Shown one piece after another: positions 45,665 to 57,887 of a DNA stretch of 64,000 bases. The stretch is from the NCBI RefSeq assembly GCF_023278565.1, contig NC_064675.1:186001-250000 (forward strand), read 5' to 3'. Source of the DNA: Colletotrichum lupini (taxonomy: Eukaryota > Ascomycota > Sordariomycetes > Glomerellales > Glomerellaceae). The notes under the pieces were generated by a model that was given only the letters and a program-made list of their open reading frames with translations, was not told the origin of the DNA and made no database searches. The position numbers and the translations under genes are program-made. The number at the start of each line of letters is the position of its first letter. The stretch's first letter is position 1.

Positions 45665-46442
45665 CGACCTCTTCAGCCGGCTGGGCTGGCAGCTGAGGAC
45701 GAGCACGTCCAGCAGCAGGGCCCGAGGCGCTCCGAGGAAATCATGAGGTCCTGATTGTTGGTTGCTTGGTTCGTGTACTTCCGACCAATATCGACGTATT
45801 TGGTGATAAAATTCTACCACGGCTACGTGGGTTTCCGGCGTGTTCGTGCAAAGTGATTAGTTGAAGACGGGGCTCTTGTTACGGGAGCAGCCATGTACAG
45901 TGGGAGACGGTGCCCGTGCAGATGATGTTTGGGAATCGTCAAAAGATCCAAGTGGCAATATCGATGTGGTGGGTTGGCGAAAGCGCAGGGGCGACGTTCA
46001 ACACGCGCGACAACCTTGCTATGGACGGCAGACACAGGCAGTGACACAAGCAGTGACCCGCCCGAAAGAGCTCGTGGCGTTGGACGTTCTCACTCGAGTT
46101 GACGCGGGAGGCCAGAATGTTGAAACGATCCAAGATTGATGATCGACGCCATGCGGAAAGCACTTCGTTCCGTGGGGCCCATGGCCGAGGTATAAGGGCT
46201 GAGAAGCAGCGGCACGACAATGAACAATAGTCAAAGGGATATTCCGTAGTCGGAGTGGCCGCATAAGGTAGATAACCGGCAGGTCGAGTAAGTAGATGAA
46301 AGTCATCTCACCGCTGGAACAATAACAATAGTTGGGAGTGTGGGAGAGAAAAGGTGTGTGTGATCGTGGTGATCTGTGTTGAACTTCGTGCCAAGGGCTT
46401 CTCCTCGATAGTCTCCAAAATTGACAGCATGCTACTGATTCG
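45665..46442. other. no gene seen
   Basis: About 0.8 kb between decayed coding segments. The minus-strand frame upstream of 45664 is open to 45820 but without ATG evidence of use; nothing else stands out. Confidence 0.5.
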
Positions 46443-47189
46443 CTAGCTTTGCTTCAAACTGGTAGTCTCCCCCCAGCAACGACGCATGTCTTTATACTCT
46501 GCGGCAGAGAAAAAAACCGACGAAGTGGCTCTTGCTTGCTTTATACAAGCCCCCGTCAACGGCATCTCGTTCTCCAGGGCTCTCGCGTCGATTCTCCTCG
46601 GGGGCCTCGTTATCGGTGGACGGGATGGAAACGACGTCGACATCCATGTCGTCTGCTATCTCGACGACGTCGTGCTCATCGTCGATCAGGATTGCGTTGC
46701 GGTAGCCCGCAACCCAGCTGGGCAGAACGGAGCACGGAGGTGTGAGAAGTCTTTCCAAGTGTTCGTACCGCCACCACGGGATCGAGCTCCGGAGCCCTGC
46801 CCACGAGGATATCCCTCGTCATCTCCATAGTTGGGTTCCAACGCTTGGCAATGGAGCTCATGGTGTCGACGTCGGCGAAGTCCTTGGGGTGCGCGATCAG
46901 CCACTGGGCCACCGCCGAGAACAGGTAGCCCTCCTGGCAGACCTCTGGCTTGTTGAGGCCAACTCCATCTCGGGCTCCAGGGCCCATGGCCTAGAGCTGA
47001 GATAGCTAGAACAGAATGAGCTGCCCGATCCACAAAGGCCAATCCCTCGAAGCGATCCTTCAAGTGATTGTCAAAGATTTCGTATACGGCCTCAAACATG
47101 CCGAGCGAGTTCCAAGAAAGGAAACCACCATTTGCGCTGACCTCAAATTTGCCCTCAATGATGGTCGAGGCAGTATCGACAGATGCCAA
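46443..47189 (-). pseudogene. decayed coding segment, unknown family
   Basis: Coding-like minus-strand stretches in three frames. 47189 onward reads GKFEVSANGGFLSWNSLGMF and FDNHLKDRFEGLAF. A 43-nt GT..TAG gap at about 47003-47045 would join it in frame to AMGPGARDGVGLNKPEVC and AVAQWLIAHPKDFADVDTM. Near 46730 the frame must shift to reach GYRNAILIDDEHDVVEIADD, and again to reach CIKQARATSSVFFSAAEYKD. There is no ATG at the 47189 end (codon TTG). Composition is that of a real gene that has lost its frame. No family recognised. Confidence 0.4.
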
Positions 47190-47629
47190 TCATTCCTAGC
47201 ACCCTGGATACGTCTCCCGAAGAAGCGCAAACGGAAAATAGCATCCACGATGATGCTCGTAGCTGTGTGGAATATAAGGGCGGGAGATGGTGTCGCGTCA
47301 ACTCCGTCGGCAGCAATTGGTGTATCCCGTCGCCTGTGTCCCAGGCAACAACGAAGAGCGTCTGGCTGAGCCTGCACAATTCCTTCAACAGCAGGCGGTA
47401 GTCTAGGCGAAGCCAAGCGTGGCCCATCGCAATCGGAACGGTGGGCTTGCGTCCTGACAACAACGTTAGCTCATGGCACTGCTCTCAAGACGTGTAGACT
47501 CACTATTCAACTGCCGCTTCTGTCGACGAACTGATCAAAAGGTACGCAATAGATACAGAGAGAAGTGGCCGAAGAGGAAACCACAGCAGCAAGGGCCGAT
47601 CAGCATGAGACTGTGCCGTTCGAACAGTT

Positions 47630-48060
47630 TTACATTATTACCCGATTTGCCCGAGATTTCAGTCCATAGGACTGTTTCAGGTCAAGGTTCAAGCTGTTTT
47701 GCATGGCCGTCTTTAGTAGCTTCGCGCTGGTGTCGCTCTGGCCTCTGGTGATGTTACCCTTCTTGAGGAACTCCTTCACCAGCGCCTCGCAATTCGGTCT
47801 TGGCTAGCTTCTCAACCTCCGACTCGGCCCTGAAGATCTTAACCAGGAGGAGCAGCTCGTAGAACCTCGCCACCACAGTGCCGGCCTTCGCATCCTTCTT
47901 GACAGCCATGCTAACCAGCTTGACCAGATCATGGAACTCCTCCGGTAGCGGGTCGCCGCTGTCATTAGTTAGGGCGGCGCCAGAAGATGGAACGATACGG
48001 CAGCCGGACACGGATCAGTCAGGCAAGGCGAAGAATATGGTGATACCCAGAGCATTGGCG
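47630..48060 (-). pseudogene. decayed coding segment, unknown family
   Basis: Minus-strand frame NALGITIFFALPD, stop (TGA), then SGDPLPEEFHDLVKLVSMAV and GTVVARFYELLLLVKIFRAE up to KLAKTEL, followed by a one-base frame change near 47795 into CEALVKEFLKKGNITRGQ and a stop at 47630-47632. Helix-rich, lysine/glutamate-rich composition resembles the neighbouring decayed gene at 43947-45664, and the pieces could be exons of one former gene. Between this and 47189 a further stretch (GHAWLRLDYRLLLKELCRL, about 47330-47460) is preceded by a good branch/acceptor (GCTAACG..TCAG). Confidence 0.4.
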
Positions 48061-51000
48061 GATGCCTTTGGCTGAGGTGGCCTGATGTTCTGTTCCCAGA
48101 TGAAGAGCGGCCATCCCACCACTTCCGTTAAACCCGACGAGATCGTGAACATATAGGTCTGCGTTTGAGGAACCAGCTGACACATGAGATCGCACGTCGC
48201 TCCTTCGTGTCAAAGTACTGGTGTTGCGCGTTCGCTGATGAATAATAGACGTCAACAACAGGCCCAGTATAGAAACATCTGTTCAACAGTCGTTCCATTT
48301 CGGGTTAGTTGAACGGGGCGCGATCATGTCGTACTCGGCGAAATCGTGCGTGACACCAGACTAAACGGCCTCAAAGACCGTGGGAAACAGCTATATGCCG
48401 GAATAATGAGGGCTCGGAAACACTACTTCATCTGTCAGCTCGATCCTTCAGCAAAGGAGACGTTATAGCACGTCATAGAGATAGGTATGCACCGAAAATA
48501 TCTCGACTCTTGGACAGATCAAGAGGCAGTGCACACATCTGCTTGAACGCGCGTGAACGAGGACTTTGTCCGGACGAAGGAAGGCGCTGACCACATAGGC
48601 GATATACCGCGTCTGCTACCTGTAAAAGGGCTCGGGGTATAGTGCCGACCAAGAACGTCAAGAAAAATGAGATCCCAGAAACCAGACCACATCTGTGGGA
48701 TGAGGAAGGTTAGAAAGAGTACGATGGACCTCAAGATTCTAGGGGGGGGGGGGGGGGGGGAGGCATACGCGGAGACTCTACCAATCGAGGAGGGTGATAT
48801 GCTTGTAGCATGCCGCTTCAAGTCCCTCCAGTGTCGTCCGATCGGTGCCACTGCCGCCTCAGTCGTTGGTGTTTTCTCGCGAGGGCCCGGAGTCTTCCCT
48901 CGACTCCGCAAAATAGGGCGCCCAACTAGATGTACCGAGTTTTAGTCGACAGGGCAGCAACAAAAAGCTGTAGATGTCACCCAGGCCGGATCACGGAATA
49001 TGGCAACAGGATGAAACAGCGAGGCAGGCGCGCGGACAAAGTAAGCTGACAGGAATGGGAGCGAATATATACTGGAATCCAGATCAGATCGTAGTCCGAA
49101 GGCTCTGTATTCCCAGAAGAGGGGAGACGCCCGCTCCGGATCTCCATCTCGCGTCGTGTTATGATGTCGTAAAACACGTAGTCGGCCAGGATACTCAGTG
49201 GAGTTGTGTCTCATGTGGGTGCGATATAGATGTGGGCCCGGGGGATTCTGATATAAAGAAGGGGGGAGAAAGAAAGGCCGATTATAAGGTGACCGGTAGG
49301 AAGGGAAGGAGGCAACATGAGAGGACGATATCCCTGCTGACGTTCGAGGCGATGTCTGCCGACTATAGTTGCTGAGCGATAACAAGGCCCGAACTGAGTA
49401 AGGTAGTTGGGCCTGGGCCCCGGGGCCACGCAGAACAGTCTGATGAGGGCTGAGAATAAGAGTAAGGATAGGAGGTGAAGAAGGGAGAGACCAGCGGAAC
49501 GAGGAGTCGCGGGGGATTCGTTATTAAGAGCTCAGATGATTCCTCCACGGAGAAGAATCAAAACCTGACAACCTTCACCGCTTAACATCCGTAGAGTGCA
49601 AGACATCGGTAGGCAGCGTTTCCATCGCCCGAAAGCGCCAGTCCAGGAGAACCAAGATCTCCTTGGTGATCTTTGAGCTAGACATGCCGCGGCCCGACGT
49701 TTGAAAGTTGGCACTCGTAGTTTGCAAGGGTTTGTAGTGGACGGTACCAAAGGCAATCTGATCTGCCTCACCAAAGCTTGCCCCATGTTTCCAGGATGCA
49801 AGACATGGGATTGTAGGAGTGGTTGGAATCTCAGACTTCCGCGTAGGAGACATGCAGCTCGCCTAGATGCCGTCTTCGACAAACAAGACTGACTGACTGG
49901 CTCACCTCATGTTGTTGCCCATGTCGCATACCAATCTCCACCACAAGAGATACATCAAACAAACGGATAAGCGCAACTGACGAGAGTGTCAGGGCACACA
50001 CGGTCCACTGAGAAAGTCAGTGGGCCATGGCTGCTAGCCGTCCGAGCAGTCATCTCAATCAAGATGCCTGGTTTGACCACGATCGAAAGGTCAGTGGGCG
50101 GGTGTGAGCAGATTGGGGACCAAGGATGCCCAAGTGATGACCGTCATCCGGTGGAAATAGACGGGGCACCAATCTGCCGGCCCCCGACTCCGTCCGCGAC
50201 AACACAGTATCCGGCTCCTCAGGCGCCAGCTCCGACCGCATGCCAGCATCGGCTAGGCCAATCTGATATGTGATGACTCTTGGCGACCAAAGCGGTTGGG
50301 AACGTCGCAATACAGTCCCGCGGCGCAGTCGTCCCTGCCAATCGGATTCATAGCCGAGGTTGAAATGCCGGAATACGAGATGCCAGCCCGGTGCCATGGA
50401 CCGGGACGTCGCATCCGCGAAAAGGAGAAGGGGCTGTCAAACAGACGCCTCTGAGCCGCATGACGCACTTCTCCCCAAAGACAAACATGGCTTTGACGAC
50501 CTGCAATGCGGTGGAGCCATTGGGGCTTACAGTGAAAGTCGTGGGTCGAGAGTGAGAGGCCTCTAGGCCTTTGAGAAATACGGTTCATTGTTTCCTCCGC
50601 TCTCAACGCTTCTATCTATCCCGTCCATTCCACGAGAGATGGGCTCAAATTCAGAGCCATGCAAAGACTCTAGACGAACAACTGCAAAATGCAAGACGTG
50701 CTCAAAGACACCTCTTCTCCCACAAGAAAGCCAAAAACTCCACCATGTCTACAGTGTCCCAGGCAGCATCGTCCACCCAATTACAATTATGGCAAGCAGC
50801 CAAGCTTCGGCATCCCGTGCCATCATATGCTGCCTGAGACTCAAAGGACCATGTCTTATGGCGACATGGCTTGATGACCAAAATGGCTGCGATGGTACGC
50901 AACCCAACGCCATTGCAGGCTCAAGTTCCACTGAAGCCGCAGGAAATGACACCCAATGAAATCAGAAACCAGGGGTATCTCCGCCATTCTCCTTCCTTAA

Positions 51001-51070
51001 AACGTGAAAGACCTCCAATTCCTTTCTTCTGCTTGTGCCTTCACAGCCACTGAAATTCCTCGTCACCGTC
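48061..51070. other. region without supported genes
   Basis: 3 kb with many short frames on both strands and no recognisable domain. It contains a run of 19 G (48742-48760). The stretch 50571-51053 (plus) has a frame with several Cys but no zinc-finger spacing I trust. It may be further gene debris plus the 3' side of the next gene. Confidence 0.4.
48742..48760. repeat. poly(G) tract, 19 G
   Basis: Uninterrupted run of 19 G in apparently non-coding DNA. Confidence 0.95.
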
Positions 51071-53649
51071 CTACTCAATCTCCGAGTCTGGCATCGCCGG
51101 GACATCTGGCGATTCGTATTCGTCCCATGCTTTTTGTATGACGTCCCTATGACATTGTGTTAGCTGCCTTTCCTTGTCATCGTAAAGACGTGGAATACTC
51201 ACGCCTCAACCTTGATCAGTTCCACCCCCTTCTTGCGGCAAAAGACCAAGAAACGCCTCTTGGTGCGGTCCCTCTTAAACTCAGCCAAGAGGTCGCCTCT
51301 AGGCTTGCCATCAGGCGAAATCACAACACCGTCCTTGCAAACCACGATGACCTTGGAAGTGTCGGTGGCCCATTTCATCTCCTGGATGTGTTCCAACTCC
51401 AAGTGGAAATTTACTGGCTTGGCGTAAATGCCCCAGGTCAAAGTATCGCTTTCCGCAAGCACTTGGTGCTCAAAGATCTGCTCTCCATTGTCCGGAATCC
51501 AGTGCCAGTACTGTGTCACACCGGTGCTAACGCTGTTCAGTCGGGACTTGATCCGGTTCAATGCCCAGTCATGTGGCCCGATATGATCGCCGCTGTAGTC
51601 ATCAACGTCGGTGAAGCCGTCATAGTGTAAATCTTCATCTTTGAGCTTTCCAGGGATCCTCGCTGTCCTAAGCTTCTTGGATTGCCTGGCAAGTTCGGGA
51701 GTCGGCGGCGCACTCAAAGGTGTCTCGCTTAGCCGAGATTGAAGTTGGCTTGGTGGCAATTGACTTTGTGACTGAGGCGGAGGCGGAGGCTGGGGTTGAG
51801 GTTGAGGCTGGACAGGTGGATGAACCTGAGGCTGTACCTGGGTTTGCATCTGAGGCTGCATCTGATGGACTTGAGGCTGGGACTGGAATTGAGGTGTCGG
51901 TGTTGGGGCAAGCGGACGCTGGGATGCGAGGGGATACTCTTCGTTGATGAAAAGCTTGCGCTTTTTGTTGTTTGGGGTGCCTCTGGCCGAGTTGGGCGAG
52001 TCTTTTGGCGCCATCTTCATGCCCGACGGTCTTCCGATGCTCTTTTTACCGTTGGCGAGTCTCAGAGCCACGTATTTTGCATCGTGGTAAAAGTCATGGA
52101 TCGTCTTGGCCAGATTGAAGTCCGGTCCATCCAAGATAATGATTTCCTGCAGGCGTTGACGTAGCCACTCCAGAGGGGTGATGTCAAGAGTCTTGAAGCC
52201 TTCCAGAGTTCGCAGAGTGTCGGCTAGACGGAAAATGGTGTCGTAGGAAACCAGACGAGTCATCATATACTTCTTTCCCACTAGTTGGTAGGGGCAAAAG
52301 TCGGCGTCGCTCAAAAACTTCAGAATAGTCTCTCCTCGGTTTACCTGTCTTCCCAGTTGGAACTTCATGCTGGTCTGCCCCTTTTCTAAAGCAGTTTGTA
52401 GCTTGTCTCGCCATGACTGCAATGTCGGCTCGATCGTGGGCACGATATCCGGCCAGGCTGGGTCCCAGTATTCGTGTGTCCGATCAATCTTGTTGACGGG
52501 TACACCAGCCATGCACTCGGGATGCGTAAAGACTTTCCCATCGTGTTTCAACAAGAGGTTCGCTTTGGTAATTGGAGTCATGTCCTCCTCTGTCTCGTCG
52601 GTAGCTGTTGAGCCCTCGGCAAAGCTCTTATCTCGGGAGCCAGGCCGGCTATGGCCGACGGGAGTCGCAGTGCCGTTGGTAAAGCTGCCGTTAGCGGCTC
52701 GTTCATTATATACATCTTGGGCGTTGAGTGCCTTGAACCCCCTCGTGGGCGGCGCTTGATTTATAGACGGCGGGACGTCGCAACAGTTTGTGCTCTGCCA
52801 AACGCAGTTACCACATGCTTGAAATTCAGGCATGTCGAGGCCAATGCATTGCACAAAGGGGCCTCTGCCACTAGCACATTGAGCGCACTGCTGCGATTGT
52901 TTCCGGACGAGGCCTGTGGCTTGGATGATGGCGCCTTTCCACTTGTCTTCCGCCTCTCCGAAGGCCTTCATGTCGTCCTGGCTGAATATGATGCCATCGC
53001 GGAGCTGGACAGGTCGTTTCTGAGGTAAGCTGGACAGATATATGACGATTCTATTGCTCGATACGAGGCGGTTCACTGGTCCAACAGTACGACCCGATGC
53101 GTCAATGATCATGGTCAAGGGAGGTTGGTTAGGTCTGACATGACTGGGGATCGTTACGGCGGCGCCATTCCGATGCTCTCCGTTGGTGTTCATGCCATTG
53201 AGTCCAGCACTGGCGACCTTGCTTAGATGTGACGCTTCAATGTGCGCCGAATCGCGCCGCGGGGCAGCGCCGGCGAGGGCTGCAGCTGCAATGCTAACAC
53301 GTTCATCATTGTCTTTCCGGCGTTGCTCGTCGAACCAGACAGCCAACTGCCTCTGGTGATGTTCGCGCTGAATCTTCATATCCTTCCTGGTGTTTTGGAA
53401 CCTGTCGTTGAGCTCTTCAAAGTGCTTGTGTTCCCGGGTAATGGCGCGGTGAACTTCGAGGGCACGTCGCTCGAGCTCATTCTTCTCCAAGTTTAGCTCG
53501 GTTAAGCGTGCCATGTAGTACTTGGCATTGTTGAGATACTCTTTGTCGAGGTTTTCATCGTCTTGCTCTTGCAGCTGGCGCATAGACTCCCAGTATTGCT
53601 CCTCCTCCTGGGTGACAGGCCTCCTGTCATCTCCAGGATCGAAAGGCAT
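51071..53649 (-). CDS. DUF3716-type Cys-rich protein with coiled coil and P/Q-rich region
   Basis: Exon 51203-53649 plus a final exon 51071-51146, joined across a 56-nt intron (51147-51202, GTGAGT..TAG); the spliced tail reads EADVIQKAWDEYESPDVPAM and ends at 51071. Total 840 residues. Residues about 20-120 are a charged coiled coil; 255-290 hold a Cys cluster (CAQCASGRGPFVQC..CGNCVWQSTNCC) typical of the fungal DUF3716 family; about 590-670 is almost all Pro and Gln; a conserved-looking C-terminal block (TQYWHWIPDNGEQIFEHQV) follows. Function is not known for the family; the architecture suggests a nuclear or chromatin-associated scaffold, which is inference. The P/Q region has no frame breaks. 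Confidence 0.85.
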
Positions 53650-55419
53650 GGTGAAGGCGCCCCAATTGGCAGGGTAGCGGTGGTGGTGATGGTGAGCAGA
53701 TGAAAAGGGCGGGTTTTGAGGGGAGGTGTGAGTGAAATGCGTCGATAAACGCAGCAGTGCGGTTCATCCAAAGTTGGAGACACGGGGCGCGAGCTCTCGA
53801 GATCGGTCGGGCAGAAAATCGAGATTACTTGAGCACGAGGGTGCGACCGTTCCAAGCAAGACTGGGTTTTCGCATTGAAGGAGATGGAGAATCTTGAATG
53901 GAAATGAAATGCGGCGACAGTCCGACCAGGGGTGTGAACTGTGTGGATAAGCCGAAGATGTCGCGAGCGTCGATCAATCCGCGGCGACCTTGGGTGTGTT
54001 ATGCCGGCGCTATGGCCTGTGAGCCTGTGAGGTGAGGTGCTGTCGAGATTTGTGTGTGCCTGTGTGGGATGCGATGCAACGGGAGAGGGGTTCTGAAAGT
54101 CAGACCGGGGATGGTAAAGTTAGGTGAGGTAAGTTAGGTAGGTATCCGTAGCGGGAAGTGTAATCCACGTAAAGGGTCGGAAGGAAATAGCCGACGGGAG
54201 ATGAAAACGTAAGGCGACAGTTGGAAGTTTGGTTGGAAGTGAGGGTGAAGACGGGAGATGAGGCGATAGCGTCAAAAGATACGGATAGGAACTTGACTGC
54301 AACGGGTAGCGGGATGTGGGTGAGTGAGACGTCAAGCGACGCAGATTTGCAGGACGGTGGCTGCTAGTGTGCTGTACGACAGTCCCAAGTCCCTAGGTGG
54401 CCGTATCGAAATCGAAATTCCGAGCAATAGAAAGGTAGCGCGGGTGAGCAGGGGACGAGAAATGGACTAATGCACTTAGTTGGCTGAGGTGCGTCGATGT
54501 CGTTGAGGATAGGCGGATTATAGGCCCGGTGGAATTTGGCGATAGGCGGATACCTTCAAGCACGCGGTCGGAAAATGACAATGGGTGAGATGGGTGAGCG
54601 AGACAGGCCGGGAAGTGATGGGCCGGATTCTCGAGGGTAGAAAAGGTCCGGGGTTGCTGCCCAGTGATGATTTGCTGTTGTAGATGCGGACAGAAAGACG
54701 TGATGCGATGCGGGTGCGAATGAGATTGGATGGTTGCTTGGGAGAATACCTAGGTGAGTAGGTAGTCGACTGCACCAAATTGAACCTCAGCCGCTGTTGG
54801 AAGACGATTGATTAGTCGTCAGGGAATGAGTATCGCGTATTTGCACGTGATCTGGCGCAAGAAAGTAGACGCTTACTCCCCTGGGCCGACGCAATGGAAG
54901 GGATGAGGGAGGGGTGGGCAAGATAGTCATTCGTGTATGTATACGTAGAGTACGAATAGATAGGGAGTTGGACTGGAGGGAGGTGGGTGTGTGTGTGAGG
55001 TAAGGTACCTTATTGTGCGATGGATGATGGGGCAGACTGCAGACCGGGTCTTAGAGAAGTTGCGCGTTGGTCGGTCGTCGGCTGTTACGCGCTGTCCGAT
55101 TATCGACAATCCCCTGATGGACTGAGTCGGTTGCGGTAAATGTTTTGTCTGGGGAGGGGAAAGCCAAGCAAACAGGACCCGGGTTTGAATCAGATCGAAT
55201 GCGTGGTGGCCTTGTTTAGAACCTAGAAAGATGTACTCCGTACCCGGGGGGGAGAAAGGGGGCCTTGTGTGAGGGAGAAGGAAAATTTCAACAAAATGAA
55301 AGAAAACGCCGGGACAATGGACAATAGCTGGCACCTTGGTCCATGGGCTAGGAAAAGCAGCTTCAATTTGCTTGCTTCCCCTGCTTTTCTAGTCCCTGAG
55401 GCACCTATTCCTATCATGC

Positions 55420-56190
55420 ATCACACCTACCTAAGTACCTTACCTTGCGGAGGAGCTAAGTAGATAATCAAACAGATGGCCACCTTCACAAAAGGTAATC
55501 GATGCCGATGGACGGATAGAATCCGCACATAGACACAATAAGGTAAAGGTACCTCAGATGCATACCGAAATAGTCGGCCAGCTCAAGCACTATTCGTATG
55601 AACGTACTCCGTACATAGGCACACACTTGCCTCAATGTTGGCAAAATGGCAGGAACGGACTGCCAGTTGCCCCCACCGGCACATGCACAATATTGAAGAG
55701 GAGGCCAATCGACGTTCACTGCGTCCTTCCCTTGTTCTATCTTCGGGTGCAATACCCTGCTAGATGGTATCAATAGTTGAGGTAACCTAAGCTGATACGA
55801 ATACCTTGTCACTTACCTAGTATGGAGTACTTAGGCACTTAAGGTAGCGCTACAAAGTACGGAGTACGGAGCACCTTAAGGTAGGTAACGTAAGGTGCTG
55901 TGTTGGCCCATGCATTGTGCATGTACCTTTTCAAAGTATTTTCCCCAGTCCCTCGTGCCTCCCTAGCAGACATTGTTCGACATGGAAATCCGGACAAGTA
56001 CTGCGCAATCGGCAGAATGCTCAAGGTAGGTACTTACCTAGGTACGCATGGATGCAGACAGAGCTCCTTAGCCATCCTATGGGCAACACCAACTCATTCC
56101 CTCAATCATGTTGATAGCTCTGCTTTGGATCGCTCCAAGGAACCGTGTCTCATGACAATTGAAATCTAATTACCTAGGTAGGTATTCAAC
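55420..56190. repeat. cluster of TACCT/AGGTA and ACCTAGGT motifs
   Basis: The motif ACCTAGGT and its halves recur: CTACCTAAGTACCTTACCTT near 55430, AGGTAAAGGTACCT near 55541, ACCTTAAGGTAGGTAACG near 55870, AAGGTAGGTACTTACCTAGG near 56025 and TTACCTAGGTAGGT near 56170. Many copies are palindromic. No coding frame accompanies them. Confidence 0.7.
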
Positions 56191-56757
56191 CCTATTTTAC
56201 ATCGTCACACCTAGACCACGTGATTGGATGCAAGTGCGAGGAAACTCAGGAAAGCCGCCTAGCTTCAGGCTAGCGCACGCCGATAACAGATCCGATGTAC
56301 CCGATAAGGCACCATGACCTGGGTGCCTGGGTCCCCTCCACCTCTTAAGATACTTACCGCCCTCGTCCCCTCCTCCAATATCAAAACCTCCAAGTTCCAG
56401 CTTAGCCTACCTGCTCAACCGTTTAACCGCCTGAACTGATGCCATGAGGTCTGGACTCCCGACACTGACCGGCAGAGTCATCTGCTGCGATTGATTACCA
56501 TCTGTACGAGTTACATCCGGTGTGCCAGTACGGATACCTTTCTCACTTCTTGCACATTAGCTAAAAACTTCACTCGGCCTCGTTTCCGTGTTCCGGTCTC
56601 CGTGCATCTCAGGCTGGGGACTCCACCTCCACTTCCCACCCCTTCCAATCCAAATCCTACCTTGAAGACACGGACGCAGATCGTAAAAACCTTCTTTTTT
56701 GTTAACTTTTTTATTCAAGCCTGTCAACGCTTGTCTGTCCGTGTATCCGTATCTATA

Positions 56758-56758
<1 letters not shown>

Positions 56759-56814
<56 letters not shown>
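56759..56814. repeat. poly(C) tract, 56 C
   Basis: Uninterrupted run of 56 C, followed by GCCCGTGAAACCCGGGCGG and then T-rich DNA. Such a tract is at the limit of what assemblies represent faithfully. Confidence 0.9.
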
Positions 56815-56815
<1 letters not shown>

Positions 56816-56902
56816 CCCGTGAAACCCGGGCGGCGTTGTTTTTTTTTTTTATTTTTTTTTCTCGCCCCTCCACCCTTTTCTTTCCCTTTTCCCCCTTCCA
56901 TA

Positions 56903-56919
56903 CCCCCCCCCCCCCCCCC
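56903..56919. repeat. poly(C) tract, 17 C
   Basis: Second C run, about 90 bp downstream of the 56-C tract, in the same pyrimidine-rich strand. Confidence 0.95.
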
Positions 56920-57887
56920 TTCCCGAGCCTCCAAGCCCGAGCCTCTCGCGCTGCTCGGGCAGTGGATGCGACTTTATCTTGCGGGCTGGGACATTGCTCG
57001 CTTGTTGCTCCTTGCCTTCAAGGTTTTGCCCGGGGGTCTCGCGGACTACATACGCATCTAATTAGCCCACCAACGGCGGACCATCTGTTATGCTTCACCT
57101 TGATTGACCATTGAAGTCTTTTCAAAGCTTGATCTAAGCTCATGCCAAATTTGTCCCCCTTTCCTGTTACTACCTATAACGTGGATGGCAGGCCAAACTC
57201 AATATAACCTTCGAGTCAAGCTGCCACATATACCCTTATTGCAGAGTCACATAGTGTCTACACATGCCAAGACATCGCCGCCTCAACTTGTATATCCGTA
57301 CAAACTCGGAACGAGCTAGGTAGAACCGTAGAATGATACGTTTACCGGGACAAGACTTCCTCCGTCTCATCTTGCGCTTATACTGGCCTCCCCGGTGAAG
57401 GACCACGCGGCTTGCATTCCCTTTCGACCCCTCCCCTTGTTCGTCTCCCCTAGCTGACGACTCGTAATCTCCTACCAGGCGCGCTGAAATTGCTCTATCT
57501 TGATTGAATTAAACTATGTACTACTGACACCCGTGGGCATCGATACCTATACGTGCTAACGTTATTAACCTATTCGCTGTTGCTGATTGCTGGTTGATCC
57601 TACAACCAACCGACCCCGCCGCCTCGGCCGCCCGCCTCAACCCAAAAACTCAAAATCGGCCGTGTCTCGGGATGCAGCCCGACCTGTAAAGACAGTTTTT
57701 ACCCCCAAACGCCATTCTGATTCAATGCCCAAGTCGTCGTCATTCCCAAAGTAACACAGATGTCCGAAAAATATTTGCTGCAGATCGGCAAGATCCGGAC
57801 TCCTGTCGTGAAATTTTGCCGTGGAAAACGCCCATTCAATGTCTAGACGTTGTCATGCACATCCTCGCCGCCAACCTCGATGCCGCA

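Larger units (their letters stand above)
53650..57887. other. long intergenic region, no supported gene
   Basis: 4.2 kb between two minus-strand genes. It holds the upstream region of the DUF3716 gene, an AGGTA/TACCT-rich stretch at about 55420-56190, and pyrimidine-rich DNA around 56560-56940 with two poly(C) runs and poly(T). Frames crossing the poly(C) give polyproline or polyglycine and are not credible genes. Confidence 0.55.

Noticed and set aside
46486..46830. Plus-strand frame containing YLDDVVLIV, reminiscent of a reverse transcriptase catalytic box
   Set aside because: No other RT motif on either side, and the opposite strand has the better coding signal (acidic IDDEHDVVEIADD stretch).
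43947..48060. CRISPR, operon or prokaryotic-type system
   Set aside because: Repeats are only one two-unit protein-level duplication; introns and overall context are fungal.
48942..49385. 147-codon minus-strand frame
   Set aside because: Ser/Pro/Tyr-rich with no motif and overlapping comparable frames on the other strand; indistinguishable from chance.
56491..57114. Long plus-strand frame with polyproline (and minus-strand polyglycine) across the poly(C) tract
   Set aside because: The length is created by the homopolymer, which has few stops; flanking codons show no domain or splice signals.
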